Assembly (NCBI GenBank): GCA_018336015.1
Contig: JAGXQZ010000075.1
Location: forward strand, 19,052-83,051
Reading direction: 5' to 3'
Source of the DNA: Algoriphagus sp.
GTDB taxonomy: Bacteria; Bacteroidota; Bacteroidia; Cytophagales; Cyclobacteriaceae
DNA length: 64,000 nucleotides
A program made the translations under genes and the position numbers. Position 1 is the first letter of the stretch, and the number at the start of each line of letters is the position of its first letter. A model generated the notes under the pieces. That model did not search any database. It was not told the origin of the DNA and worked only from the letters and a program-made list of their open reading frames with translations. This document shows, in pieces, positions 53,244 through 62,580 of this stretch.

Positions 53244-55559
53244 ATGATCTATCTCAAAAAGTCCAGCTACTTATTTTGGACAGTTTCCTTATTTACGGCA
53301 TTTAGCTGTGCTGAAAAAAGCACTGAAAATTTGGATTTGGCCAGCGGCGACCAAATCAGTTACAATTTTCATATCCGACCCATCCTTTCCGATAAATGCT
53401 TTGCCTGCCACGGTCCTGACGCCAACAAGCGTGAAGCAGATCTTCGATTGGATACTGAGGAAGGTGCCTTTGCTGCCTTGAAAGAAAGTCCGGGGAAATT
53501 TGCCTTAGTGTCGGGCAAACCCCTGGAATCTGAGGTATACCACCGAATTGTCTCCACAGATCCAGGGGCGATCATGCCTCCACCTGAATCCAACCTTTCC
53601 CTTACTCCCGCAGAAATCGATCTGATCAAACGCTGGATCGAGCAGGGGGCAAAATACGAACCGCATTGGGCTTTTATGAAAGTCGAAAAGCCATCGGTAC
53701 CCACTACTGACTGGGGCAAAAATGAAATTGATGCTTTTATCCATGCAAAAATCAAAGCCAAGGGCCTTGAACCAAACCCTGAAGCGAACTCCTACGAACT
53801 GATCAAACGAGCAAGTCTTGACCTTACCGGACTTCCTCCAAGTCCTGAAATCTTGGATAAATACGCAGGATTCAAAGGCTCAAACACTTATGAAAAATTG
53901 CTGGACGAACTAATGGCCTTGCCCTCCTATGGAGAAAAAATGGGGATTCTTTGGTTGGACATTTCTCGATATTCTGACAGCTATGGCTACCAAGATGATG
54001 AAGCCCGGGGTCAATGGCCCTATCGAGATTGGGTCATCCACGCGTTTAACAATAACCTTCCTTACGATCAGTTCATCACTTGGCAATTGGCTGGTGACTT
54101 ATTGCCCAATGCGACGAAAGAACAGATTCTTGCCACAGCGTTCAACAGAAACCACAAGTACACCGAAGAAGGAGGGGTCATCCACGAAGAGTATCGGGTG
54201 GAATATGTCCTGGACAAGACAAATACCTTCAGCAAAGGTATTCTTGGGCTAACCATGGAATGTGCACAGTGCCATGATCACAAATACGACCCTGTATCCC
54301 AGAAGGAGTATTTTGAGCTGTATGCGTTTTTCAACAACTCCAAAGAAAAGGGCTTCGAAGGGGATATCAGTCAAACTAAACCCGCCAAAACCCCTATCCT
54401 ATGGATTGAACGGCAGGATATAGATGGCATCATGAAGTTTATCAACCATAAAGACACCACCAAATTAATGGTGTCTGTCATGGGAGAACTTGATTCAACT
54501 GAAAGACGACAGACCTACATCTTGGATCGCGGGGCTTATGATTCCCCTACGGTTCCTGTAGAGGCATCCACTCCTAGCTCAGTGTTGAAATTCCCTGAAA
54601 ATTTTGAAAAAAACAGGTTGGGACTTGCCAAATGGACTACTCACCGGGACAATCCTTTGACCTCAAGAGTATTTGTCAATCTGGTATGGCAGGAACTTTT
54701 TGGAAAAGGAATTGTAAAATCAGCAGGCGATTTTGGCATGCAGGGCGATCTTCCTACGCATCCCGAACTGTTGAATTGGATGGCAGCGGACTTCATGGAC
54801 AACGGATGGAATATCAAACGTCTACTCAAAATGATCATGACCTCTTCCACTTACCGCCAATCTGCAGCAATCAATAGCAAGCACATGGAAGTAGATCCTG
54901 ATAACTTCTATTTGGCACGAGCTCCTCGCCTCAGATTGCCTGCGGAAAACATTCAGGACTTAGTACTTGCCAGTAGTGGCCTTTTGGTAAATCAGATTGG
55001 AGGACCTAGTGTGAAGCCTTACCAGCCTTCTGGTCTGTGGGAAGCAGCTACTTCAGGTCGAGGTACGCTGGCCACTTATGTACAGGATACGGGTGACAAA
55101 CTTTATCGAAGGGGCATTTACAACTTCATCAAGCTGACTGTACCTCCTCCCAAAGCGATCATTTTTGATTCGAGCAACAGAGACCGATGCGAAATAACCA
55201 GAAACAGAACCAACACGCCTCTTCAGGCTTTGGTCATGATGAATGATCCGATGGTATTGGAAGCTTCCCGTGTCCTTTCCACAAAACTCAGCGAGTCGCA
55301 CCAAGATCCTGAAAAGGCGATTGAAGAAGCCTTCAAGCGGATTGTATGCCGCGAAATGAAATCAAAAGAAAAATCCTTACTTCTGGACTACTTCGAAAGT
55401 GAACTCCGCCACTACGAAAGTCATCCGGATGAAGTCAAAAAAACACTGGATGTGGGTGAATACCCGATGAATCCAGGCGCCATGACCCCACAAAACGCTG
55501 CCTTGATGCAAGTCATCGTGAGTCTGTACAACCTAGAAGAAACCATTACCAAGAGCTAA
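53244..55559 (+). CDS. PSD1-type cytochrome c lipoprotein (PSCyt1/DUF1549/DUF1553)
   Basis: The 771-residue protein has a lipoprotein signal (FWTVSLFTAFSC) and a haem motif Cys52-F-A-C-His56 (KCFACHGPDANKREADLRLD). Domains in order are PSCyt1 (about 40-140), DUF1549/PSCyt2 (about 150-360, including YSDSYGYQDDEARGQWPYRDWVI), and DUF1553/PSD1 (about 460-720, including NRLGLAKWTTHRDNPLTSRVFVN and RNRTNTPLQALVMMNDP). A second CAQCH sits at 340-344. Such proteins are abundant in Planctomycetes and also found in Bacteroidota, always with DUF1501 partners. They are thought to be periplasmic redox proteins involved in polysaccharide or other complex substrate use, but no reaction is known. Confidence 0.92.
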   Translation: MIYLKKSSYLFWTVSLFTAFSCAEKSTENLDLASGDQISYNFHIRPILSDKCFACHGPDANKREADLRLDTEEGAFAALKESPGKFALVSGKPLESEVYHRIVSTDPGAIMPPPESNLSLTPAEIDLIKRWIEQGAKYEPHWAFMKVEKPSVPTTDWGKNEIDAFIHAKIKAKGLEPNPEANSYELIKRASLDLTGLPPSPEILDKYAGFKGSNTYEKLLDELMALPSYGEKMGILWLDISRYSDSYGYQDDEARGQWPYRDWVIHAFNNNLPYDQFITWQLAGDLLPNATKEQILATAFNRNHKYTEEGGVIHEEYRVEYVLDKTNTFSKGILGLTMECAQCHDHKYDPVSQKEYFELYAFFNNSKEKGFEGDISQTKPAKTPILWIERQDIDGIMKFINHKDTTKLMVSVMGELDSTERRQTYILDRGAYDSPTVPVEASTPSSVLKFPENFEKNRLGLAKWTTHRDNPLTSRVFVNLVWQELFGKGIVKSAGDFGMQGDLPTHPELLNWMAADFMDNGWNIKRLLKMIMTSSTYRQSAAINSKHMEVDPDNFYLARAPRLRLPAENIQDLVLASSGLLVNQIGGPSVKPYQPSGLWEAATSGRGTLATYVQDTGDKLYRRGIYNFIKLTVPPPKAIIFDSSNRDRCEITRNRTNTPLQALVMMNDPMVLEASRVLSTKLSESHQDPEKAIEEAFKRIVCREMKSKEKSLLLDYFESELRHYESHPDEVKKTLDVGEYPMNPGAMTPQNAALMQVIVSLYNLEETITKS

Positions 55560-55560
55560 C

Positions 55561-57015
55561 ATGGAAAAAGAAATATTAGAGCAGGGATTGAATCATAACA
55601 GAAGAAAATTTCTTTCCCGAATCAGCTTAGGAATTGGAAGTGTGGCTTTGGGATCTCTGTTGATTCCTGACCTTTTCTCCGGAAAAAAAGAAGCCGAAGA
55701 CTCCCTAATGAGAGCGCTACCTCATTTTGCTCCCAAAGCAAAACGGGTAATTTACCTTTTCCAAAATGGAGCACCTTCCCAACTGGAGACTTTTGATTAC
55801 AAACCCATGTTGCGAAGCAATTTTGGCCAAGAACTCCCCGAATCGATCCGAATGGGACAGCGCCTTACAGGTATGACCGCAGGACAAAGCTCATTTCCGT
55901 TGGTGGGTTCCTACTTCGATTTCAATCAATATGGACAAAGCAGGGCATGGATTTCCTCGCTGTTCCCACATATTTCCTCTGTGGTAGATGACTTATGCAT
56001 CATCAAATCCATGCATACGGAAGCCATCAATCACGACCCTGCTTTGACCTTTTTCCAAACTGGTGCGCAGGTGGGAAACAGACCAAGCATGGGATCTTGG
56101 CTGAGTTACGGATTGGGAAGTGAAAACGAAAACCTGCCTGCTTTCTGCGTGCTACTCAGTCGTGGAAAAGGAAATGGTCAAGGGGTATATTCCAAGCTTT
56201 GGTCCAATGGCTTCTTGGATGCCCGCCATCAAGGGGTTCAGTTTTCCAATTCAGAGGATCCGGTACTTTACCTTTCCGATCCAAATGGCATGTCCCGAGA
56301 TCAGCGTAGAAAAATGCTAGATCAGATCGCAGCTATGAATGATCTCAGCTACAACGAATTCAACGATCCCCAAATCACTGCCAAAGTCCAACAGTATGAA
56401 ATGGCTTATCGCATGCAAACAGCCGTTCCAGAAATCACAGACGTGACAAAAGAACCTGACAGCATTGTGAAATTGTATGGACCGGACTGCTTAGTGCCGG
56501 GAACCTATGCCGCCAACTGTCTTTTGGCCAGAAAACTCTCCGAAAATGGAGTGCGCTTTGTGCAACTCTACCATCAGGGATGGGATGCACATGACAATCT
56601 TCCCAATCAAATGATAGGACAAGCCAAAGATGTGGACCAAGCATCGGCGGCTTTGATTACGGATTTGAAGCAGCGTGGACTCCTCGATGAGACCTTAGTG
56701 ATTTGGGGTGGAGAATTTGGCCGAACCAACTACTGTCAAGGAAAAATCGCTCCAGAAAACTATGGACGAGACCATCACCCTAGAGCCTTCTCCATTTTCA
56801 TGGCAGGCGGCGGCGTGAAGTCAGGAATCGTCTATGGAGAAACAGACGACTTTGGATACAATATCACCGAAAACCCAGTCCATGTGCATGACTTCCAGGC
56901 AACCGTGATGCACCTGATGGGAATCGACCATGAAAAGCTTACTTATAAGCATCTCGGCAGAAGGTATCGCCTCACCGATGTCCATGGACATGTAGTAAAA
57001 GACATCATCGCTTAA
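55561..57015 (+). CDS. DUF1501-family exported protein
   Basis: The 484-residue protein has a Tat-like N-terminus (NRRKFLSRISLGIGSVALG). The domain is of the alkaline-phosphatase/sulfatase superfamily: KRVIYLFQNGAPSQLETFDYKP, IIKSMHTEAINHDPALTFFQTG, LVIWGGEFGRTNYCQG and DHHPRAFSIFMAGGGVKSGIVYG. DUF1501 proteins always accompany PSD1 proteins, here with one base between the genes. Metal-binding residues (Asp, His) appear intact, but the substrate is unknown. Confidence 0.92.
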   Translation: MEKEILEQGLNHNRRKFLSRISLGIGSVALGSLLIPDLFSGKKEAEDSLMRALPHFAPKAKRVIYLFQNGAPSQLETFDYKPMLRSNFGQELPESIRMGQRLTGMTAGQSSFPLVGSYFDFNQYGQSRAWISSLFPHISSVVDDLCIIKSMHTEAINHDPALTFFQTGAQVGNRPSMGSWLSYGLGSENENLPAFCVLLSRGKGNGQGVYSKLWSNGFLDARHQGVQFSNSEDPVLYLSDPNGMSRDQRRKMLDQIAAMNDLSYNEFNDPQITAKVQQYEMAYRMQTAVPEITDVTKEPDSIVKLYGPDCLVPGTYAANCLLARKLSENGVRFVQLYHQGWDAHDNLPNQMIGQAKDVDQASAALITDLKQRGLLDETLVIWGGEFGRTNYCQGKIAPENYGRDHHPRAFSIFMAGGGVKSGIVYGETDDFGYNITENPVHVHDFQATVMHLMGIDHEKLTYKHLGRRYRLTDVHGHVVKDIIA

Positions 57016-57024
57016 TTCCTATTT

Positions 57025-59139
57025 ATGTCTCGATATTCCAAAGGCATTTCCTTGCTGGAAAATCTGCTGTTCTTTTGGTGTGGGTTGTCCCTCATTTTAT
57101 TGATCGGCGGTGATAATTTAGTAATTCCTTCTTGGCTGCAAGTGGCGGGCAGAATGCACCCGCTGATGCTGCATTTCCCGATTGTGCTTTTACTTCTTGC
57201 CATCGCTTTGCTTTGGATGAAGGAGGAAAGCTGGAGAGGATTCGGTAAAAATCTCTTATTGATTGGAGCTAATTTCACGGGAATCACTGTGGTGGCAGGC
57301 TTGATATTAGCCTCTGAAGATTACGAGGGAGATGCACTTGCATGGCACAAATGGCTGGGTGTAGTATCCTTGGGATTCTCAGTTTTCATCTACTTTTTCC
57401 TCGATAAAGTAGCCAACTTATATCGGTTTGCAGGTTCGGGATTGGCTGTCCTCATTTTACTTACCGGTCATTTTGGCGCCAACCTGACCCATGGTGAAGA
57501 TTTCCTTTTTGCGCCATTGATGCCTAAAGAGGACAAAATGATTGCTTTGGAAGAAGCGGAAGTATTCAGAGACTTGGTTCAACCCATTTTTGAATCGAAG
57601 TGCATTTCCTGTCATAAAGAGGGGAAAATAAAGGGTGAACTGAGAATGGATCATTTAGAAGGATTACAAAAGGGCGGAAAATCAGGGCCATTTATCCTCG
57701 CAGGCAACTTGGATGAGTCTCTATTAATCCAGCGAATTCATCTTCCTATGGAAAATGAGGAGCACATGCCTCCGAAAAACAAGCTACAACTTACTGAGGA
57801 AGAAATTGAAATTCTGAGGCTTTGGGTGATGTCAGGGGCCTCTTTTGAGCAAAAGGTGATGGAACTTCCCCATGAAGAACCGCTATTCCAATTAGCTTCC
57901 AATAAATTCACGACAGAAAAGACCTATTCTTTTGCCGCAGCAGATGAGGATGAAGTCAAGGAGCTCAATAACTTTTTCAGAAAAGTAAAGCCCATTTTCC
58001 CTGGCTCACCTGCTTTGGAAGTGGCTTATTTTGGAGCTTCTACCTTTGATGCCAGTTCATTGTCTGATCTCAAAAACATCAAGGAACAAGTGGTGAAAAT
58101 CAACCTGAACAGGATGCCTCTTGAAAATGTCGACCTCTCTTTTCTTTCTGATTTCCAAAACCTTGAAGAAGCTCAATTAAACTTTACCGGACTGAAAAGC
58201 GGTCAATTGGAAGGACTTTCAAAGATCCAAAGTCTGAAAAGCCTGGCTGTTTCAGGTAATCCATTTGGAGAAGAAGGATTGGAAAATCTTAAAAAACTGA
58301 CCCAACTCAAGCGACTCTTTATTTGGCAGTCAGGAATTTCTGAAAGTGGAAGAGAAGAATTGAAAAAAGCACTTTCTACCGTTCAAATTGATTTTGGATT
58401 TGACGACAAGGGAATCATCTATCCCTTGAACTCGCCTAAAATTGATTTTGATAAAGTTATGTTTCAGGGAACTACAGAAGTGAAAATCACTCATCCGATA
58501 AGTTCTGTAGAGATCAGATATACCCTGGATGGTACCGAACCGGACAGCATTAACTCCCCAGTGTATAAGGAAGCAATTTCTCTGACGAAAACATCTCAAA
58601 TCAGGGCAAAAGCTTTTGCGAAAGGCTGGATTGGAAGTGAGGAAACCAAAACATTGCTATTTCGGGAAGGAATGAAACCCAAATCATACAAGCTGACTGA
58701 CGAGCCTCATAAAAGCTATAAAGCAAAAGGAGCCACTACCCTTTTTGACGGAGTAAAAGGAAAGGCAAACCATACTTCCGGTGAATGGCTTGGATACACC
58801 GATTCACCGTTGGAAATAGAGATTTTCTTGGAGAAAGATCAAAAGCCCAAAGCGGTTGAGTTAAGCTTACTACTTCATGAAGGAGCTTATATTTTCCCTC
58901 CTGAAACAGTTGAAATCTGGACAGGAAATGCCGGAACTTGGTCAAAAGTCACGATCCCTCCCACTCCACAATCCACTAAAACTGAGGAGATCCGATATGG
59001 ATTACTTGCATTTGACTTACCTCAAAGCTCTTTTGATCAGGTTAAAATCAAACTGAAACCTATCGGCAAACTGCCTTCTTGGCATCAGGGTGCCGGATCA
59101 AAGGGTTGGGTATTTGTGGATGAAATCGTATTGAATTGA
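57025..59139 (+). CDS. Membrane cytochrome c / LRR / CHB_HEX_C fusion protein
   Basis: The 704-residue protein combines several parts. About residues 1-155 form five membrane helices of DUF2231 type, with MHPLMLHFPIVLLLLAIAL. A haem site CISCH (Cys193-His197) lies in a PSCyt1-like domain (DLVQPIFESKC, GELRMDHL, HMPPKNKLQL, about 185-275). A leucine-rich stretch (about 340-460) contains LKSLAVSGNPFG and LTQLKRLFIWQSG. A chitobiase/hexosaminidase C-terminal (CHB_HEX_C-like) module, with RYTLDGTEPDSINSPVYK, lies at about 485-540, and a C-terminal sandwich with KAKGATTLFDGVKGKANH and a discoidin-like fold closes it. It follows DUF1501 by nine bases. This mix in one protein is unusual and suggests a membrane-anchored redox/glycan-binding hub. 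Confidence 0.88.
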   Translation: MSRYSKGISLLENLLFFWCGLSLILLIGGDNLVIPSWLQVAGRMHPLMLHFPIVLLLLAIALLWMKEESWRGFGKNLLLIGANFTGITVVAGLILASEDYEGDALAWHKWLGVVSLGFSVFIYFFLDKVANLYRFAGSGLAVLILLTGHFGANLTHGEDFLFAPLMPKEDKMIALEEAEVFRDLVQPIFESKCISCHKEGKIKGELRMDHLEGLQKGGKSGPFILAGNLDESLLIQRIHLPMENEEHMPPKNKLQLTEEEIEILRLWVMSGASFEQKVMELPHEEPLFQLASNKFTTEKTYSFAAADEDEVKELNNFFRKVKPIFPGSPALEVAYFGASTFDASSLSDLKNIKEQVVKINLNRMPLENVDLSFLSDFQNLEEAQLNFTGLKSGQLEGLSKIQSLKSLAVSGNPFGEEGLENLKKLTQLKRLFIWQSGISESGREELKKALSTVQIDFGFDDKGIIYPLNSPKIDFDKVMFQGTTEVKITHPISSVEIRYTLDGTEPDSINSPVYKEAISLTKTSQIRAKAFAKGWIGSEETKTLLFREGMKPKSYKLTDEPHKSYKAKGATTLFDGVKGKANHTSGEWLGYTDSPLEIEIFLEKDQKPKAVELSLLLHEGAYIFPPETVEIWTGNAGTWSKVTIPPTPQSTKTEEIRYGLLAFDLPQSSFDQVKIKLKPIGKLPSWHQGAGSKGWVFVDEIVLN

Positions 59140-59194
59140 TTTCAAAGATTAAATTCCCTTTGAATTCCATTTAACAACTACCCAAAGTGTCCAA

Positions 59195-59935
59195 ATGAGC
59201 AAAGCCCCATTCAAACAATACCAGGACTCCGTGGTGGATAAACTGCAAAAGGCCTTTAGTCAGGAAAAAGAAATCCAGTTGGCGGCCAGATGGATTGCGG
59301 ATTGTCTGAAAATTGAGGGGTGGATTTATACCACGGGTACGGGACATTCACACATGCTTGCTGAGGAGATTTTCTATCGGGCAGGAGGATTTGCAAGGGT
59401 AAGGCCGATCTTTGATGAAGCACTGATGCTTCACACAGATGCCGCTGCGAGTACCGACGTGGAGCGCACGGAAGGTTATGCGGCCAAACTTCTCGAGTCC
59501 TATCCCATTTCCTCGAAGGATGTATTTTTTATTTCCTCCAATTCGGGAAGGAATGCAGTACCCATCGAAATAGCTCAATTGGCTAAAGAAAAAGGTGCAA
59601 AGGTCATTGCCATAACCAACCTTCAGCACAGCAAATCAGTGCAATCGAGACATTCTACAGGGCTTAAACTCTATCAGATAGCTGATTTGGTTTTGGACAA
59701 TTTCGGAGAAATCGGAGATGCTTCCATTGCCTTTGACGGGCTGGATGGAAAAGTAGGTGCCACTTCCACCGTAATCGGAACGGCTCTACTCCAATCCATT
59801 ATGGTGCAAGCAGTGGGATTACTTTTAGAGGAAGGCATCACTCCCGAAGTATATATCAGTTCCAATTCTGATGCTGGAGAAGCCAATAATCAAGCCCTTC
59901 TTACCCAATACAAGCCTTTGGTGAAAGGGCTTTAA
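59195..59935 (+). CDS. SIS-domain phosphosugar-binding protein
   Basis: The 246-residue SIS protein has TTGTGHSHMLAEEIFYRAGGFARVRPI, the sugar-phosphate serines in FISSNSGRNAVPIEIA, and AKVIAITNLQHSKS. It resembles the UPF0309/YckQ-like SIS group. It probably isomerises or binds an amino-sugar phosphate, in line with the adjacent hexosaminidase. Its stop overlaps that of the GH20 gene on the other strand (TTAA). Confidence 0.85.
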   Translation: MSKAPFKQYQDSVVDKLQKAFSQEKEIQLAARWIADCLKIEGWIYTTGTGHSHMLAEEIFYRAGGFARVRPIFDEALMLHTDAAASTDVERTEGYAAKLLESYPISSKDVFFISSNSGRNAVPIEIAQLAKEKGAKVIAITNLQHSKSVQSRHSTGLKLYQIADLVLDNFGEIGDASIAFDGLDGKVGATSTVIGTALLQSIMVQAVGLLLEEGITPEVYISSNSDAGEANNQALLTQYKPLVKGL

Positions 59936-62466
59936 TCTAAGGTCGCTTCTCTGCCGCTTTTCCCTGAAGGCAAAAACAATTTAAACTTTGGAGTGAAGCC
60001 ATTGAAGTACGGAATTGGTTCACGGTAGAGCGGCGAAGTTTCATTAGGCTCCGTGCCATTGTCAGTGTAGCGGATAAGCAAACCCGGCAGTTCGGAATTA
60101 ACCAACACTCTTCCGTCTTTGATTGTAACACCAGGTTTGGGAAGCCTAAAGTTGAATCCTCCAAAAATGACTTCCAATCGAGGAAATTCCACCTTGCTCA
60201 CCAAGTTGGAAAACTGATTCCATTCGGCAGCACGTTGACTTTTCATTTCCTTGATATTAGATGGATTAGACCAGTCCGGATCACCACCCCAAGCTCTTTC
60301 CACATAGCCCAACATTTTTGGAAGCAGGTAGTATTCCAGCATTTCAGGACTTTTCACAGTCTCCGTCCAAAGCTGACCCGAGACACCGAGGATATTTCTT
60401 TTTCCTTGTTCAGTCAATTGGGTAAAGCGCTTTTCCGCCTCCGTCCAATCCCAAGTTTCCCCTTCGATGGTCTGATCATGAGAGAGATAGAGTTTGCCAG
60501 GCACTGTTTTCCAGGATTGATACATATCGGATACTCCACTCCAGGTATGACCTCGCTCATCCGGATCCCAATCGTAGGCTAAGTCAAAGTAAAAATTGGC
60601 ACTAGAGCAAATGACCACGGGATAGCCGGCATTGGCCAATCGGTAAGCCATGTCCTCTCCTCCCCATCCTGCCACGGCATTCCAAGCATAGAGCCTCCAG
60701 TTTTGGTTGGCAAACTTCGGATTAGGCATCACTTCATCACCCCGATGTGTTTGTCCTACTTCTTCCCAACCCCCCATGGCTAGTCCATGCTTTTCCAGGA
60801 TCTTGGCGGTGCGGCTTCTGAAATAATCATTCAAGTCCTCCAGCTTCACCTCGGGATTTTTAGCCAAAAAATCCTTACAAATCGGAGATTCCTTCCAGAC
60901 TCCTCTTGGTACTTCATCCCCTCCCGTATGCCAGTTTTTCAGTTGGACACCTGCATCGGAATACATTTTCTTGATTTCCACCACGAGCTTTTCATAAAAA
61001 GAATAGGTTGACTCTTGGCACACACAGACGGTATTTCCTTTGAAATTTTGAGCAGAAAGATAGCTCGACTGATCATTCGGATCTGCCAAGCGATAAGCAG
61101 AAGCTTGCTCTGGATTACCTGATTTGAGATAGGCTTGATACCGTTTTTCCATCGCCTGAATGGCCGCTCGAGAATGCGCCGGAACTCCCAATTCAGGAAT
61201 GACCTCAATGTGTCGGGCTTTGGCGTAGGCCAAAATTTCCATAAAATCAGAAACGGTATAATATCCTGAACCGGCAGGGCTCTTTTGAGGATCGGCACCG
61301 GAACCATAGTACGGCCAAAGAAACGCTGATTCATCAGTGGAAAATCCTCTTCTGCCACCAAAATCGGTCAATTCAGGAAGCCCAGGAATCTCAATTCTCC
61401 AACCTTCATCATTAGCAAGATTGAAGTGAAATACATTAAGCTTATAAAAAGCCATTAAGTCTAAGATCTTTAGAATTTGTTCTTTGGGCTGAAAGTTTCT
61501 GGCCACATCCAAAAAGAATCCACGATAGCCAAAGGCAGGTTCATCTTCAATTTCCACTTGGGGCAAGGTGAGCGTGTTTCCTGGTTTGGACCAAAAATCC
61601 ACAGGCATTAAGGCCAGAAAAGATTGAACTCCATAGAAAGCTCCCCTTTCATCAGAAGCCAAAATATCCACTCGGCGATTGGTGATTTTCAAGTGATAAG
61701 CTTCAGGTTTTAGGCCATCCACTTTGGTTACTTTGATATTGACAGGAGCTTCATTTCGGTTTACTTGTGGCTTATATCCATCCCTTAGCGTGAGAAGCAG
61801 GTATTTGGTAGTTTCCAAAAACTCCTTGGATCCGACGACTGCAACTCCTGCATTGGTGATCTTCAAGGCTTCGCCTGTGTAGCTCCATTTCTTAGGTGTA
61901 GGTAAAAAGGGCGGAATCTCTGATGCAGGCAACTCGCTCACCGCAAGATTTTCCTCGTACCTTTTGGCAGAAGTCGGAATCGGTAATGGAGTCGATTTAG
62001 CCATGTCAGCTAACTCCTTTTCTGATAATACCTGAGTAGAATAAGCCGTAATTTCCTCCACTTTTCCGTCAGCATGTACCAAAATCAATCCTTCCGGCGC
62101 ATAGGAGTTTTTCAAGAAAGCACCTCGGCTTTTATACCCTATCTTGAGTTGCTGACCAGCCTGGATCTCAGGCGTATTTCCCTCCAAAACAAAGAAATCT
62201 CCCTGCAAATGTCGAATTGTGGTGTTTGGCAATAGGGATTCAGGCCGAACTGAGATAAAGACCGTATTAAAATAAAGCTTCCATCCTGCCGAAAGCTGAT
62301 TTGTGCTCTCATTTGAAATGGAAATAGCTGCTTCGTGACGCTGAGGCGAAGTGAACAGATTATCCATTAGTTTCCATTCAGCTTTTATTTGACTAATACC
62401 AATCTGAGTCGAAAAGAAAAATACTGTACAGACAACTATGAATCGGGATAGCATACGATTGATCAT
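59932..62466 (-). CDS. Beta-N-acetylhexosaminidase (GH20), secreted
   Basis: The 844-residue enzyme has a signal peptide (FIVVCTVFFFSTQIGIS), an N-terminal CHB_HEX-type carbohydrate-binding domain (about 25-165), a GH20b domain (about 185-320) and the GH20 catalytic barrel with the DE pair in HTGGDEVPRGVW. C-terminal is a short CHB_HEX_C module (LPGLLIRYTDNGTEPNETSPLYR). It cleaves terminal GlcNAc/GalNAc in the periplasm or outside the cell. Only its stop codon overlaps that of the SIS gene. Confidence 0.94.
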   Translation of the reverse strand: MINRMLSRFIVVCTVFFFSTQIGISQIKAEWKLMDNLFTSPQRHEAAISISNESTNQLSAGWKLYFNTVFISVRPESLLPNTTIRHLQGDFFVLEGNTPEIQAGQQLKIGYKSRGAFLKNSYAPEGLILVHADGKVEEITAYSTQVLSEKELADMAKSTPLPIPTSAKRYEENLAVSELPASEIPPFLPTPKKWSYTGEALKITNAGVAVVGSKEFLETTKYLLLTLRDGYKPQVNRNEAPVNIKVTKVDGLKPEAYHLKITNRRVDILASDERGAFYGVQSFLALMPVDFWSKPGNTLTLPQVEIEDEPAFGYRGFFLDVARNFQPKEQILKILDLMAFYKLNVFHFNLANDEGWRIEIPGLPELTDFGGRRGFSTDESAFLWPYYGSGADPQKSPAGSGYYTVSDFMEILAYAKARHIEVIPELGVPAHSRAAIQAMEKRYQAYLKSGNPEQASAYRLADPNDQSSYLSAQNFKGNTVCVCQESTYSFYEKLVVEIKKMYSDAGVQLKNWHTGGDEVPRGVWKESPICKDFLAKNPEVKLEDLNDYFRSRTAKILEKHGLAMGGWEEVGQTHRGDEVMPNPKFANQNWRLYAWNAVAGWGGEDMAYRLANAGYPVVICSSANFYFDLAYDWDPDERGHTWSGVSDMYQSWKTVPGKLYLSHDQTIEGETWDWTEAEKRFTQLTEQGKRNILGVSGQLWTETVKSPEMLEYYLLPKMLGYVERAWGGDPDWSNPSNIKEMKSQRAAEWNQFSNLVSKVEFPRLEVIFGGFNFRLPKPGVTIKDGRVLVNSELPGLLIRYTDNGTEPNETSPLYREPIPYFNGFTPKFKLFLPSGKSGREATLD

Positions 62467-62501
62467 AAAACGTCAACAGGAAGTTTTTTGAATTGGATGA
62501 A

Positions 62502-62521
62502 AACTTTATTTTTATAAAGTT
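62502..62521. promoter_or_regulatory. Inverted repeat 1 in the hexosaminidase/NagX spacer
   Basis: AACTTTAT, TTTT, ATAAAGTT: a perfect 8-4-8 palindrome, 36 bases upstream of the GH20 start. It may be an operator or a hairpin. Confidence 0.6.
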
Positions 62522-62537
62522 CATACTTTCTATCAAT

Positions 62538-62557
62538 TATCAAATTCCGATTTGATA
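62538..62557. promoter_or_regulatory. Inverted repeat 2 in the hexosaminidase/NagX spacer
   Basis: TATCAAAT, TCCG, ATTTGATA: a second perfect 8-4-8 palindrome with the same geometry, 24 bases before the NagX-like start. Its form is that of a dimeric repressor site. Confidence 0.65.
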
Positions 62558-62580
62558 CACCCATCACAACCACCCCTTCT

